64,000 nucleotides of DNA from Pseudomonas chlororaphis (lineage in GTDB: Bacteria > Pseudomonadota > Gammaproteobacteria > Pseudomonadales > Pseudomonadaceae): positions 533,673 to 597,672 of the forward strand of contig NZ_MSCT01000019.1 in the NCBI RefSeq assembly GCF_001921865.1, in the 5' to 3' direction. This document shows, in pieces, positions 16,914-26,161 of the stretch (position 1 is its first letter; the number at the start of each line of letters is the position of its first letter). The position numbers and the translations under genes were made by a program. The notes beneath the pieces are model-generated. The model was not told the DNA's origin. It saw only the letters and a program-made list of their open reading frames with translations, and did not search any database.

Positions 16914-18950
16914 ATGCCATTGCGCCAGCGCCTCGAAAACCTGCCGGTCGGCCAAAAGCTGCTGGCCGCCTTGCTCGTCCTGCTGATTACCGTATTGCTG
17001 GTCGCCAACCTGACCTTTATCAGCGCCGCCTACTGGATCTCCCAGGAAAGCATGGCGCCGCAGGCGTTGCAGACCATTGGCCGGCTGGTGTCCAACCCGA
17101 CGCTGGCCGCCCAGGCCCTGGATTCGCCGCAGAACGCCGAGAAACTGCTCAACGAACTCAATAGCTACTCTCCGCTGCGGGCCGCTGCGATCTATGACAG
17201 CAAGGGCATGCGCCTGGCCCAGCTGCAACACGGCGAGCGCCTGAAACTGCCGGAGCGCTATCGGCACATCGAAGCCTGGCAACTGACCGAATTTCGCAGC
17301 AATCAGATCATCGCCCTGCCCCGCGCCGGCCTGCCTCCCGGGCACCTGTTGCTGGTGGCCAGCAGCGAACTGCCGATGGCCTTCTATACCGGCACCCTGA
17401 CCGCGAGCCTGGGCATCCTGATCTTCAGCGTGCTGCTGTGGCTGATCATTGCCCGACAGATCAAACGGCTGATCACCCAACCCATCCATCAGCTGGAGGA
17501 GTTGTCCCGCCAGGTGACCCGCGAGGAAAACTATTCCCTGCGAGCCGCCCGCGGCAACCACGATGAAATCGGTAGCCTCGCCGAGGCCTTCAACACCATG
17601 CTGTCGCGCATCGAAGCCCGGGAGCAGCAACTCAAGCGCGCCCGCGACGACTCCCAGGCCGCCTACGACCAGGCCCAGGGGCTGGCCGAGGAAACCCGCC
17701 ACACCAACCGCAAGCTGGAGCTGGAAGTCCAGGTGCGCAGCAAGATCGAAAAGAAGCTCACCGGTTTTCAGAACTACCTCAACAGCATCATCGACTCGAT
17801 GCCCTCGGCGCTGATCGCCCTGGACGAGCAGCTCTACGTCACCCAATGGAACCAGGAGGCCAGCGCCCTCTCCGGCACCCGCCTGGACGAAGCGCTGAAC
17901 CAGCCGATTTTCCTCGCCTTCGAGCCGCTCAAGCCCTTCCTGCCCCAACTCAAGGAAACCGTGGAACAACATACGGTCACCAAGGTCGAGCGGGTCACCT
18001 GGGTCAAGGACGACGAGGCCCGGCACTATGCCCTGACGTTCTATCCGTTGATGGGCGGGGCCGGGCGCGGCGTGGTGATCCGAATAGACGACATCACCCA
18101 GCGCCTGTCCCTGGAAGAAATGATGGTGCAGTCGGAAAAAATGCTCTCCGTGGGCGGCCTGGCCGCCGGCATGGCTCACGAAATCAACAACCCACTGGGA
18201 GCCATCCTGCACAACGTACAGAACATTCGCCGACGCCTGTCACCCGAACTGCCGAAGAACCTGGAGCATGCCGAACAGTTGGGTATCGAACTGGAAACCG
18301 TCAACCAGTACCTGCAGGGCCGCGAAGTGCCGCAGCTGCTGGACGGCATCCAGCAGGCCGGCGCCCGGGCGGCGAAGATCGTGACCCACATGCTCAGTTT
18401 CAGCCGGCGCAGCAACCGGCAGATGGCGCCTTGCGACTTGCCGGCCTTGATCGACCAGGCGGTGGAGATTGCCGGCAACGATTTCGACCTGGCCATCGGC
18501 TTCGACTTCAAGGGCCAGGCCATCATCCGTCAGTTCGATCCGCAACTGGGCCCGGTGCCCGGTACCGCCAACGAACTGGAGCAAGTGCTGCTCAACCTGC
18601 TGAAAAACGCCGCCCAGGCCATCCACCAGCGTGAAGACGACAGTGAGCCCGGGCGCATTATCCTGCGTACCCGGCTGAACCCGCCCTGGGCGGAAATCCA
18701 GGTCGAGGACAACGGCATCGGCATGAGCGAAAACGTGCGCAAACGCACCTTCGAGCCGTTCTTCACCACCAAGGAAATCGGCCAGGGCACCGGCCTTGGG
18801 CTTTCGGTTTCGTATTTCATCATTACCAACAATCACAAGGGCCAGATGGAAGTGCAGTCGACGCGGGGCCAGGGCACCTGCTTCACCTTGCGCCTGCCGT
18901 TGGCGGGCAGCCAGCCTCCGCCCCTGGAACACCCCCCACTGGAGAGTTAG
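16914..18950 (+). CDS. Membrane sensor histidine kinase without adjacent regulator
   Basis: A 678-residue hybrid-free sensor kinase. TM1 is at about residues 15-38 (KLLAALLVLLITVLLVANL), a periplasmic sensor region follows, and TM2 is near 160-180 (ASLGILIFSVLLWLII). Next come a HAMP domain, a coiled-coil segment, a PAS domain near 300-400 (MPSALIALDEQLYVTQWNQEA), a HisKA domain with phospho-acceptor His in AAGMAHEINNPLGA, and a HATPase with NLLKNAAQ, DNGIGM and GTGLGLSVSYF. No response regulator is adjacent, so it is an orphan kinase. Its position after panE matches PAO1 PA4398, reported to affect swarming. Two bases separate it from the downstream adenosyltransferase gene. Confidence 0.9.
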   Translation: MPLRQRLENLPVGQKLLAALLVLLITVLLVANLTFISAAYWISQESMAPQALQTIGRLVSNPTLAAQALDSPQNAEKLLNELNSYSPLRAAAIYDSKGMRLAQLQHGERLKLPERYRHIEAWQLTEFRSNQIIALPRAGLPPGHLLLVASSELPMAFYTGTLTASLGILIFSVLLWLIIARQIKRLITQPIHQLEELSRQVTREENYSLRAARGNHDEIGSLAEAFNTMLSRIEAREQQLKRARDDSQAAYDQAQGLAEETRHTNRKLELEVQVRSKIEKKLTGFQNYLNSIIDSMPSALIALDEQLYVTQWNQEASALSGTRLDEALNQPIFLAFEPLKPFLPQLKETVEQHTVTKVERVTWVKDDEARHYALTFYPLMGGAGRGVVIRIDDITQRLSLEEMMVQSEKMLSVGGLAAGMAHEINNPLGAILHNVQNIRRRLSPELPKNLEHAEQLGIELETVNQYLQGREVPQLLDGIQQAGARAAKIVTHMLSFSRRSNRQMAPCDLPALIDQAVEIAGNDFDLAIGFDFKGQAIIRQFDPQLGPVPGTANELEQVLLNLLKNAAQAIHQREDDSEPGRIILRTRLNPPWAEIQVEDNGIGMSENVRKRTFEPFFTTKEIGQGTGLGLSVSYFIITNNHKGQMEVQSTRGQGTCFTLRLPLAGSQPPPLEHPPLES

Positions 18951-18952
18951 AC

Positions 18953-19537
18953 ATGGGTTTTCGCTTGTCGAAGATTTACACCCGCACCGGCGACAAAGGC
19001 GAAACCGGGCTGGGTGACGGGCGCCGGGTGCCCAAGGACCATCCGCGAGTCGAGGCCATTGGCGAAGTCGATACACTGAACAGCCAGCTGGGGTTGCTCT
19101 TGGCCGGACTGGCCGAGCAGCGCCAGGAACATCCCGGCCTGCAGGAAGTGATAGAGGTGCTAGGCCCTTGCCAGCATCGCCTCTTCGACCTCGGCGGCGA
19201 ACTGGCAATGCCGGTGTACCGCGCCCTCGACACGCTTGAAGTCGAACGCCTGGAAGCCGCCATCGATGCCTGGAACGAAGAGTTGGGCCCCCTGGAGAAC
19301 TTTATCCTGCCCGGCGGATCACTCCTGATCGCCCAGGCCCACGTTTGCCGCAGCCTGGCCCGCAGCGCCGAACGACGCTGCCAGCATCTGAATGCCGTGG
19401 AACCGCTGGAGGGAGTCGGCCTGGCCTACATCAATCGCCTGTCCGACCTGCTGTTCGTCGCTGCACGCCTGATTGCCAAGCGCCAGGGGATTGCCGAGAT
19501 TCTCTGGCAGGCGGCGCAAAAACCGACTGCCGATTGA
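18953..19537 (+). CDS. Cob(I)alamin adenosyltransferase, PduO type
   Basis: A 194-residue PduO-type ATP:cob(I)alamin adenosyltransferase, which makes adenosylcobalamin. The N-terminal ATP-binding signature YTRTGDKGETGLGDGRRV is complete, followed by GEVDTLNSQLGLL and the C-terminal RSAERRCQ / YINRLSDLLFVAARL motifs. It begins two bases after the sensor kinase, so it is co-transcribed, although a functional link to signalling is not evident. Confidence 0.93.
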   Translation: MGFRLSKIYTRTGDKGETGLGDGRRVPKDHPRVEAIGEVDTLNSQLGLLLAGLAEQRQEHPGLQEVIEVLGPCQHRLFDLGGELAMPVYRALDTLEVERLEAAIDAWNEELGPLENFILPGGSLLIAQAHVCRSLARSAERRCQHLNAVEPLEGVGLAYINRLSDLLFVAARLIAKRQGIAEILWQAAQKPTAD

Positions 19538-19549
19538 GCTGGGCGATCT

Positions 19550-19613
19550 GATCGCGAGCAAGCTCGCTCCTACAAAATCGTGCAGTTCCTGTAGGAACGA
19601 GCCTGCTCGCGAT
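19550..19613. repeat. Inverted REP pair
   Basis: ATCGCGAGCAAGCTCGCTCCTACA is followed about 20 bases later by its inverted, slightly diverged copy TGTAGGAACGAGCCTGCTCGCGAT. This is a typical Pseudomonas REP doublet placed between two convergent genes. Confidence 0.85.
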
Positions 19614-19616
19614 TGG

Positions 19617-20555
19617 TTACGGCCAGAACGCGCGGATCCCCGCCACCCCTTGTGCCCCGGCGTGCCACGCTTGCTCGCGCTGATCCGGACCGAGTCCGCC
19701 CAGCAAGTAGACCGGCTTGTTGAAACCGCTGATCAACTGCGTAGCCTGCTCCCAACCCAAGGGCTGGGCATCGGGATGGGTCTGGGTGGGCTGGACCGGA
19801 GACAGGGTCACGAAGTCCACATCCATCTGCTGCGCCAAAGACAACTCTTGCGCGTTATGGCAGGAAGCGGCCAACCAGCGCTCCTTGCCGAAAGGACGCC
19901 CGGCGCCGGCATGTTTGCGCAATTGCGCTGAAGTGATGTGCCAGCCCGCCGAAGGAAAATCCCCCAGCCACTCGAACGGTCCCTTGAGCATCAATTGCGC
20001 CTTGCCCGCGCAAAGACCGACCGCATCCACCGCCAGGTCGCGGTACTGCGGGTCGTAGCCGTTGGGCGCACGCAGTTGCACCAGCTTGATCCCGCCGGCA
20101 ATGGCCTGCTGCATGCCTCGCAACAGCGCCGGGGTTTCCAGGCCTTCCGGGGTGATCAGGTATTCGCTCGGCAAACGCGCCGCCGCTACGATCGGCTGGT
20201 TGGCCGCCGGAAACTCATAATTCTCCAGCTCGCGGGAGGTGACCCAGGCCAGAGGCTGCCCCTCTGCGCCATGGGGTTCGCCGGTAAAACCGGAAACCTC
20301 CCAGACATCCAGCAAGACCTGTTTGTCCGGGTAGTCGTGCTGCACCTTGATCAGCGGCCGCGCCTGGGACACCTGAATGCCCAACTCCTCCTGCAACTCA
20401 CGGGTCAGCGCCGCCTCTACGGCCTCGCCCGACTCGACCTTGCCCCCGGGAAACTCCCAGAGACCGCCCTGATGCTGAGTATCGGCACGTCGGGCAATCA
20501 GAATCCTGCCGCTGGCATCACGGATAACGGCCGCCGCCACATGTACTCGTTTCAC
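19617..20555 (-). CDS. Nudix hydrolase fused to a thiamine-phosphate-synthase-like domain
   Basis: A 312-residue two-domain protein. Residues 1-130 are a MutT-type Nudix domain with the complete box GKVESGE-x7-RELQEELGI, expected to hydrolyse oxidised nucleoside triphosphates such as 8-oxo-dGTP. Residues 140-312 (YLITPEGLET, GIKLVQLRAP, GWHITSAQL, VDFVTLSPVQPTQTHP) resemble the ThiE TIM barrel. The same fusion exists in other pseudomonads (PA4400). The start is GTG at 20555, preceded by AGAGGAAG; it overlaps the GST stop as GTGA. Whether the ThiE-like half is catalytic cannot be told here. Confidence 0.9.
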   Translation of the reverse strand: MKRVHVAAAVIRDASGRILIARRADTQHQGGLWEFPGGKVESGEAVEAALTRELQEELGIQVSQARPLIKVQHDYPDKQVLLDVWEVSGFTGEPHGAEGQPLAWVTSRELENYEFPAANQPIVAAARLPSEYLITPEGLETPALLRGMQQAIAGGIKLVQLRAPNGYDPQYRDLAVDAVGLCAGKAQLMLKGPFEWLGDFPSAGWHITSAQLRKHAGAGRPFGKERWLAASCHNAQELSLAQQMDVDFVTLSPVQPTQTHPDAQPLGWEQATQLISGFNKPVYLLGGLGPDQREQAWHAGAQGVAGIRAFWP

Positions 20556-21184
20556 CGTACTGCTTCCTCTAAACCGGCTTTCTGCCAGGCCTTGAAGGCC
20601 GGCCATTGATAAATCGTTTCAACATAGGCCGCATCGATAGCCGGCAGCAGCACCCTGTAGGTGCGCAGGCGAACGGCGATCGGCGCAAAAAAAGCGTCCG
20701 CCAGGCTGACCCGGCCAAACAGGTACGGGCCCGGCTCGATAGCGGCAGCCCGGCATTCGGCCCACAAGGCTAGCATCCGTTCGATATCGACCTGAGCCTC
20801 GGGCGGCATGGGCGAAAGCGCGGCGTCGCGGCTCAGGTCGAACGGCAGGTTGCCGCGCATGCCAAAGAAACCGCTGTGCATCTGCGCACAGGCGGAACGC
20901 GCCTGGGCCCGGGCAGCCACATCACGCGGCCAGAGCTCGGCCGCGGGAAAACGTTCGACCAGGTATTCGGCAATCGCCAGCGAGTCGGCGATGGTGCCGT
21001 GCTCGCTCTGCAATAGTGGGACTTTGCCGGTCGGCGAGTGCTGGAGAAGCCGCTCACGGGTATCGGGCTGGTTCAGCTTGATCAATTCTTCGGTGTAAGT
21101 CGCACCGGCCAGCTCGAGCGCCAGGGCGGCACGCAGCGACCAGGAAGAATAGAGTTTGTCACCGATGATCAGGTGAAGGCTCAT
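20552..21184 (-). CDS. Glutathione S-transferase family protein
   Basis: A 210-residue cytosolic GST. The thioredoxin-like N-domain begins LHLIIGDKLYSSWSLRAALALE, whose Ser residues occupy the usual catalytic area, and contains SPTGKVPLLQSE and the ESDSLAI-like ADSLAIAEYL glutathione-binding loop. The helical C-domain has SLADAFFAPIAVRL. The start at ATG 21184 has AAAGG upstream; a GTG three codons earlier is open. It is translationally coupled to the downstream Nudix/ThiE gene. The substrate is unknown. Confidence 0.9.
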   Translation of the reverse strand: MSLHLIIGDKLYSSWSLRAALALELAGATYTEELIKLNQPDTRERLLQHSPTGKVPLLQSEHGTIADSLAIAEYLVERFPAAELWPRDVAARAQARSACAQMHSGFFGMRGNLPFDLSRDAALSPMPPEAQVDIERMLALWAECRAAAIEPGPYLFGRVSLADAFFAPIAVRLRTYRVLLPAIDAAYVETIYQWPAFKAWQKAGLEEAVR

Positions 21185-21207
21185 GTCGGGCACCTTTCAA
21201 AAGGGGG

Positions 21208-21291
21208 TGGAGGCCTGTGGCCTCCATCGCGAGCCAGCGCGCTCCTACAAGTGATGTGCTGTCCCCCTGTAGACGCGAACTGGCTCGCGAT
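21208..21291. repeat. Hairpin plus inverted REP pair between GST and argJ
   Basis: TGGAGGCC-TGT-GGCCTCCA (about 21208-21226) is followed by ATCGCGAGCCAGCGCGCTCCTACA and, inverted, TGTAGACGCGAACTGGCTCGCGAT ending at 21291. The argJ stop lies ten bases beyond, so the element may act as its terminator as well as a REP site. Confidence 0.8.
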
Positions 21292-21301
21292 CAACGGTCT
21301 A

Positions 21302-22519
21302 TCAGGTACGGTATTCCGCGTTGATTTTCACGTACTCGTGGGACAGGTCGGTGGTCCAGATGGTTTCGCTGCAAGCACCACGGCCCAGTTCGATACGGAT
21401 GGTGATTTCTTCCTGTTGCATCACCGCCGCACCCTGGGCTTCGGTGTAGCTGGCAGCCCGCGCACCGCGGCTGGCGATACACACCTGGCCGAGGAAAACG
21501 TCGATCTTGCTCACATCCAGATCCGCTACGCCGGCACGCCCGACAGCCGCCAGGATACGTCCCCAGTTCGGGTCGGAAGCGAACAGCGCGGTCTTGATCA
21601 GCGGCGAGTGAGCCACGGTGTAGCCAACATCCAGGCATTCCTGATGAGTGCCGCCGCCGTTGACTTCGACCGTCACGAACTTGGTCGCGCCTTCGCCGTC
21701 ACGCACGATGGCCTGGGCCACGTCCATGCAGACCTCGAATACCGCCTGCTTCAAGGCGGTGAACAGCGGGCCGCTGGCTTCGGTAATTTCCGGCAGGGCC
21801 GCCTGGCCCGTGGCGATCAGCATGCAGCAGTCGTTGGTGGAGGTGTCGCCGTCGATAGTGATGCGGTTGAACGACTTGTTGGCGCCGTCCAGCAACAGGT
21901 TCTGCAACACCTCGCGGGAAACCTTGGCGTCCGTCGCGATGTAACCGAGCATGGTCGCCATGTTCGGACGGATCATGCCCGCGCCCTTGCTGATGCCGGT
22001 GACGGTAATGGTCACGCCATCGTGCTGGAACTGGCGGCTAGCGCCCTTAGGCAGGGTATCGGTGGTCATGATGCCCGTCGCGGCGGCAGCCCAGTTGTCC
22101 ACGGACAGGTCATCCAGCGCGGCCTGCAGCGCGCCTTCGATTTTCTCCACCGGCAGCGGTTCGCCGATGACCCCGGTGGAATACGGCAGTACGGCAGTGG
22201 CATCGACACCCGTCAGTTCAGCCAGCTTGGCGCACGTACGGGTCGCGGCGGCCAGGCCGGGCTCCCCGGTACCGGCGTTGGCATTGCCGGTGTTGGTCAA
22301 CAGGTAACGCACCGGGCCCTGTACCCGCTGCTTGGCCAGGATCACCGGAGCGGCGCAAAACGCATTCAAGGTGAACACGCCGGCCACCGTGGAACCTTCG
22401 GCGCAGCGCATGACCACGACATCCTTGCGCCCCGGGCGCTTGATGCCCGCCGAGGCGATACCGAGTTCAAAACCGGCAACCGGGTGCAACGTTGGCAAAG
22501 GACCAAGACCAACAGCCAT
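21302..22519 (-). CDS. argJ: ArgJ, ornithine acetyltransferase / N-acetylglutamate synthase
   Basis: ArgJ recycles the acetyl group in arginine synthesis, moving it from N-acetylornithine to glutamate; bifunctional forms also use acetyl-CoA. The 405-residue precursor is autocleaved into alpha and beta chains before a Thr in the motif NMATMLGYIATDA. Here the cleavage falls between Ala188 and Thr189, and the upstream GIMTTDT and STGVIGE motifs are present. Acetyltransferase activity is secure; single or dual activity cannot be read from sequence alone. It lies downstream of secA in the same orientation, 120 nt away. Confidence 0.95.
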   Translation of the reverse strand: MAVGLGPLPTLHPVAGFELGIASAGIKRPGRKDVVVMRCAEGSTVAGVFTLNAFCAAPVILAKQRVQGPVRYLLTNTGNANAGTGEPGLAAATRTCAKLAELTGVDATAVLPYSTGVIGEPLPVEKIEGALQAALDDLSVDNWAAAATGIMTTDTLPKGASRQFQHDGVTITVTGISKGAGMIRPNMATMLGYIATDAKVSREVLQNLLLDGANKSFNRITIDGDTSTNDCCMLIATGQAALPEITEASGPLFTALKQAVFEVCMDVAQAIVRDGEGATKFVTVEVNGGGTHQECLDVGYTVAHSPLIKTALFASDPNWGRILAAVGRAGVADLDVSKIDVFLGQVCIASRGARAASYTEAQGAAVMQQEEITIRIELGRGACSETIWTTDLSHEYVKINAEYRT

Positions 22520-22642
22520 GAATGCGCTCCTCTTTAATGTGATGTACGCACCGCCATCGAAAAAGGCAGTGCTGCGAATGGAAAAACGCCGCGACGGCTG
22601 ATGCCGGTCGCGGCGCGGGTATTTCAGTGTCTGGCGAAAATC

Positions 22643-25384
22643 TTAGTTGATCTGGCCGTGACAGTGTTTGTACTTCTTGCCCGAACCGCAGTAGCACAGC
22701 TCGTTGCGGCCCAGTTTCTGCTCGTTGCGTACCGGAGCGGAAGCCAGGGCCACATCGACATCGACGCCCTCCTCCAGCGCTTCCGACTGCTCCAGGCCCG
22801 GGGCGGCGGCGTGCTCGAACTGCATGCGCTGAGCCAGTGCCTCGGCTTCCTGGCGCAGGCGCGCCTCTTCCTCGATCGGGTCCTCGCGGCGAACCTGAAC
22901 GTGCGACAGCACACGAATCGAGTCGCGCTTGATGGAATCCAGCAGCTCGGAGAACAGGGTGAAGGACTCGCGCTTGTATTCCTGTTTCGGGTTCTTCTGC
23001 GCATAACCGCGCAGGTGAATACCGTGGCGCAGGTGGTCCATGGTCGACAGGTGGTCTTTCCACAGATCGTCCAGTACGCGCAGAACGATTTGTTTCTCGA
23101 AGGTGCGCAGTGCTTCGGCGCCGGCCTGGTCTTCTTTCTCGTTGTACGCGGCGACCAGCTCGTTCAGCAGCTTCTCGCGCAGGGTTTCTTCGTACAGGTG
23201 GTCGTCTTCGTCGAGCCATTGCTGGATCGGCAGGCTCACCCCGAAGTCGCTCTGCAACGCAGCTTCCAGACCGGCCACATCCCACTGCTCAGGCAGCGAT
23301 TGCGGAGGAATGTGCGCGCTGACGGTGGCGTTGAGCACGTCCTGGCGGAAATCGGAAATGGTCTCGCCGATGTTGTCCGCGGCCAGCAACGTGTTACGCA
23401 TGTGATAGATCACTTTACGCTGTTCGTTGTTGACGTCGTCGAACTCCAGCAGTTGCTTGCGAATGTCGAAGTTGCGGCCCTCGACCTTGCGCTGGGCTTT
23501 TTCGATCGCGTTGGTCACCATGCGGTGCTCGATCGCCTCGCCAGACTGCATACCCAGCGCCTTCATGAAGTTCTTCACCCGGTCGGAGGCGAAGATACGC
23601 ATCAGGCTGTCTTCCAGCGACAGGTAGAAACGGCTGGAACCGGCGTCGCCCTGGCGGCCGGCACGGCCCCGCAACTGGTTGTCGATACGACGGGATTCGT
23701 GACGCTCGGAGGCAATCACCTGCAGGCCGCCGGACTCCAGGACCTGCTGGTGACGCTTCTGCCAGTCGGCCTTGATCTGGGCGATCTGCTCGGGGGTCGG
23801 GCTTTCCAGGGAGGCGACTTCAACTTCCCAGTTACCGCCCAACAGAATGTCGGTACCGCGACCGGCCATGTTGGTGGCGATGGTCAGGGCGCCCGGACGA
23901 CCGGCCTGGGCAATGATTTCCGCTTCTTTTTCGTGGAACTTGGCGTTCAGTACCTTGTGCTCGATACCCTCCTTGTTGAGCAGGCCGGAAACATGCTCGG
24001 AGGTTTCGATGGTCGCGGTCCCCACCAGGATCGGACGGCCCTGGGCCATGCCGTCCTTGATGTCGTTGATGATCGCCGCGTACTTCTCCTCGGCGGTCAG
24101 GAACACCAGGTCGTTGTAGTCCTTGCGCGCCAGCGGCTTGTTCGGCGGGATGACCATCACCGACAGGCCATAGATCTGATGGAACTCGAACGCTTCGGTG
24201 TCGGCGGTACCGGTCATGCCGGACAGCTTGGCGTACAGGCGGAAGTAGTTCTGGAAGGTGGTCGATGCCAGGGTCTGGCTTTCGGCCTGGATATTCAGGT
24301 TTTCCTTGGCTTCGATGGCCTGGTGCAAGCCTTCGGACAGGCGACGGCCCGGCATGGTGCGACCGGTGTGTTCGTCGACCAGGACCACCTGGCCTTCCTG
24401 CACGATGTACTCGACGTTGCGGTGGAACAGCTTGTGCGCGCGCAGACCGGCATATACGTGGGTCAGCAAGCCCAGGTTATGGGCCGAGTACAGGCTCTCG
24501 CCCTCGGCCAGCAGGCCGACGCGGGTCAGCATTTCCTCGATGTACTGGTGACCGGCTTCGTTCAGCTCGACCTGACGGGTCTTCTCGTCGATGGTGTAGT
24601 GGCCGGCCTTGGTGACCTCGCCTTCCACTTCTTCGATGTGCTGCTCGAGTTGCGGGATCAGCTTGTTGATTTCGGTGTAGAGCTTGGAGCTGTCCTCGGC
24701 CTGGCCGGAGATAATCAGCGGAGTACGAGCCTCGTCGATCAGGATCGAGTCGACTTCGTCGATCACGGCAAAATTGAGCTCGCGCTGGAACTTGTCTTCC
24801 ATGCTGAAAGCCATGTTGTCGCGCAGGTAGTCGAAACCGAATTCGTTGTTGGTGCCGTAGGTGATGTCGGCCGCGTAGGCCGCGCGCTTCTCTTCCGGCG
24901 GCTGGAACGGCGTGACCACGCCGACCGTCAGGCCGAGGAATTCATAGAGCGGGCGCATCCAGTTGGCGTCGCGGCGGGCCAGATAGTCGTTCACCGTGAC
25001 CACGTGCACGCCCTTGCCGGACAGCGCGTTGAGGTAAACGCCCAGTGTCGCCACCAGGGTCTTGCCTTCACCGGTACGCATCTCGGCGATCTTGCCTTCA
25101 TGCAAGGTCATGCCGCCGATCAACTGTACGTCGAAGTGGCGCATGCCCATGACCCGCTTACCGGCTTCGCGGGCGACCGCAAAGGCTTCGGGAAGCAGTT
25201 TGTCGAGGGATTCACCTTTGGCTATGCGGGCCTTGAACTCGGCAGTCTTGGCACGCAACTGATCGTCCGAAAGGGCCACCATTTGCTCTTCGAAGGCATT
25301 GACGATCTGTACCGTCTTGAGCATGCGTTTGACTTCACGCTCGTTCTTGCTTCCAAAAAGTTTCTTTAACAAAGGCGCAAACAT
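22643..25384 (-). CDS. secA: SecA, preprotein translocase motor ATPase
   Basis: SecA pushes preproteins through SecYEG using ATP. The 913-residue protein begins MFAPLLKKLFGSKNEREVKRM at ATG 25384 (a GTG six codons upstream is also open). Key elements are Walker A MRTGEGKTLVA, Walker B VIDEVDSILIDEARTPLI, the preprotein-crosslinking domain, GTDILLGGNWE in NBD2, RGRAGRQGDAGSSRF, and the zinc-binding SEC-C tail RNELCYCGSGKKYKHCHG (C-x-C-x8-C-H). Domain order and length match gammaproteobacterial SecA. Confidence 0.98.
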   Translation of the reverse strand: MFAPLLKKLFGSKNEREVKRMLKTVQIVNAFEEQMVALSDDQLRAKTAEFKARIAKGESLDKLLPEAFAVAREAGKRVMGMRHFDVQLIGGMTLHEGKIAEMRTGEGKTLVATLGVYLNALSGKGVHVVTVNDYLARRDANWMRPLYEFLGLTVGVVTPFQPPEEKRAAYAADITYGTNNEFGFDYLRDNMAFSMEDKFQRELNFAVIDEVDSILIDEARTPLIISGQAEDSSKLYTEINKLIPQLEQHIEEVEGEVTKAGHYTIDEKTRQVELNEAGHQYIEEMLTRVGLLAEGESLYSAHNLGLLTHVYAGLRAHKLFHRNVEYIVQEGQVVLVDEHTGRTMPGRRLSEGLHQAIEAKENLNIQAESQTLASTTFQNYFRLYAKLSGMTGTADTEAFEFHQIYGLSVMVIPPNKPLARKDYNDLVFLTAEEKYAAIINDIKDGMAQGRPILVGTATIETSEHVSGLLNKEGIEHKVLNAKFHEKEAEIIAQAGRPGALTIATNMAGRGTDILLGGNWEVEVASLESPTPEQIAQIKADWQKRHQQVLESGGLQVIASERHESRRIDNQLRGRAGRQGDAGSSRFYLSLEDSLMRIFASDRVKNFMKALGMQSGEAIEHRMVTNAIEKAQRKVEGRNFDIRKQLLEFDDVNNEQRKVIYHMRNTLLAADNIGETISDFRQDVLNATVSAHIPPQSLPEQWDVAGLEAALQSDFGVSLPIQQWLDEDDHLYEETLREKLLNELVAAYNEKEDQAGAEALRTFEKQIVLRVLDDLWKDHLSTMDHLRHGIHLRGYAQKNPKQEYKRESFTLFSELLDSIKRDSIRVLSHVQVRREDPIEEEARLRQEAEALAQRMQFEHAAAPGLEQSEALEEGVDVDVALASAPVRNEQKLGRNELCYCGSGKKYKHCHGQIN

Positions 25385-25690
25385 ATCGGCAGGATCTTCC
25401 ACACATAGGGATGGAGGGCGGCCCCGTGAGTCGCCCGTGCAGCCCTCATGGCCGCATGCGAACGAGCATTCTACCCGGAAACGATGGTGAGGAAAGTGGC
25501 GTTATTCCACGATGCTGGTACAGCGCTGTGACGGGGCTTGCTTACAATAAGGCCTTTTACGCCAGTTTCAACCCGGACGAGTACGAAGTTAACCATTGAT
25601 TTAATAGACAAAGCCTTGCTGCAGCGATGGGCGAGGTCTGGCCTGCGCTTTCTGCTACCATGGCGGCTCTGTAACTTCAGGTGTCGGATC

Positions 25691-26146
25691 ATGGCATTTC
25701 GCCCTCTCACGGCCAGAGCACCCGCCGTCCTCCTGCGCGAAGCCAAGCCTCTCAAAGCCATACTCGGCCATGCCCAGCGCCTGGCGCATTTGCAGCGCCT
25801 GCTGGAAAGCCAGTTGCAGCCCGCGGCACGCGAACACTGCCATGTCGCCTCCTGGCGCGAAGGCTGCCTGCTGCTGATCGTCACCGACGGCCATTGGGCG
25901 ACACGCCTGCGTTATCAGCAAAAACGCCTGCAACGTCAACTTCTGGAATTCAATGAATTCAACAATCTGACGCGGATTCTGTTCAAGGTCCAACCTCCCA
26001 CCGTGCAGCGCAACGCCGCTGGCCACACCATGGACCTGTCGAGCAACGCCGCCGAGACCATTCAGGCCACTGCCGACGGCATCACCGACCCCAACCTGCG
26101 CGCCGCCCTGGAGCGCTTGGCCAGTCACGCCAAACCACGGGCATGA
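25691..26146 (+). CDS. dciA: DciA-like DUF721 protein, probable replicative helicase loader
   Basis: A 151-residue DUF721 (DciA) protein. DciA loads or activates the DnaB helicase at replication initiation in bacteria lacking DnaC. The start is ATG at 25691 (MAFRPLTARAPAVLL); the frame is open for 51 codons upstream but without plausible coding sequence. The N-terminal helical DUF721 segment (LAHLQRLLESQLQPAAREHCHVASWREGCLLLIVTDGHWATRLRY) is recognisable, with a charged variable C-terminus. It is divergent from secA, the usual neighbour. Confidence 0.8.
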   Translation: MAFRPLTARAPAVLLREAKPLKAILGHAQRLAHLQRLLESQLQPAAREHCHVASWREGCLLLIVTDGHWATRLRYQQKRLQRQLLEFNEFNNLTRILFKVQPPTVQRNAAGHTMDLSSNAAETIQATADGITDPNLRAALERLASHAKPRA

Positions 26147-26161
26147 CCGGCCGGCCGCCAA

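Noticed and set aside
22601..25369. 922-codon rightward frame opposite secA
   Set aside because: Antisense shadow of SecA, whose every domain motif is present on the minus strand.
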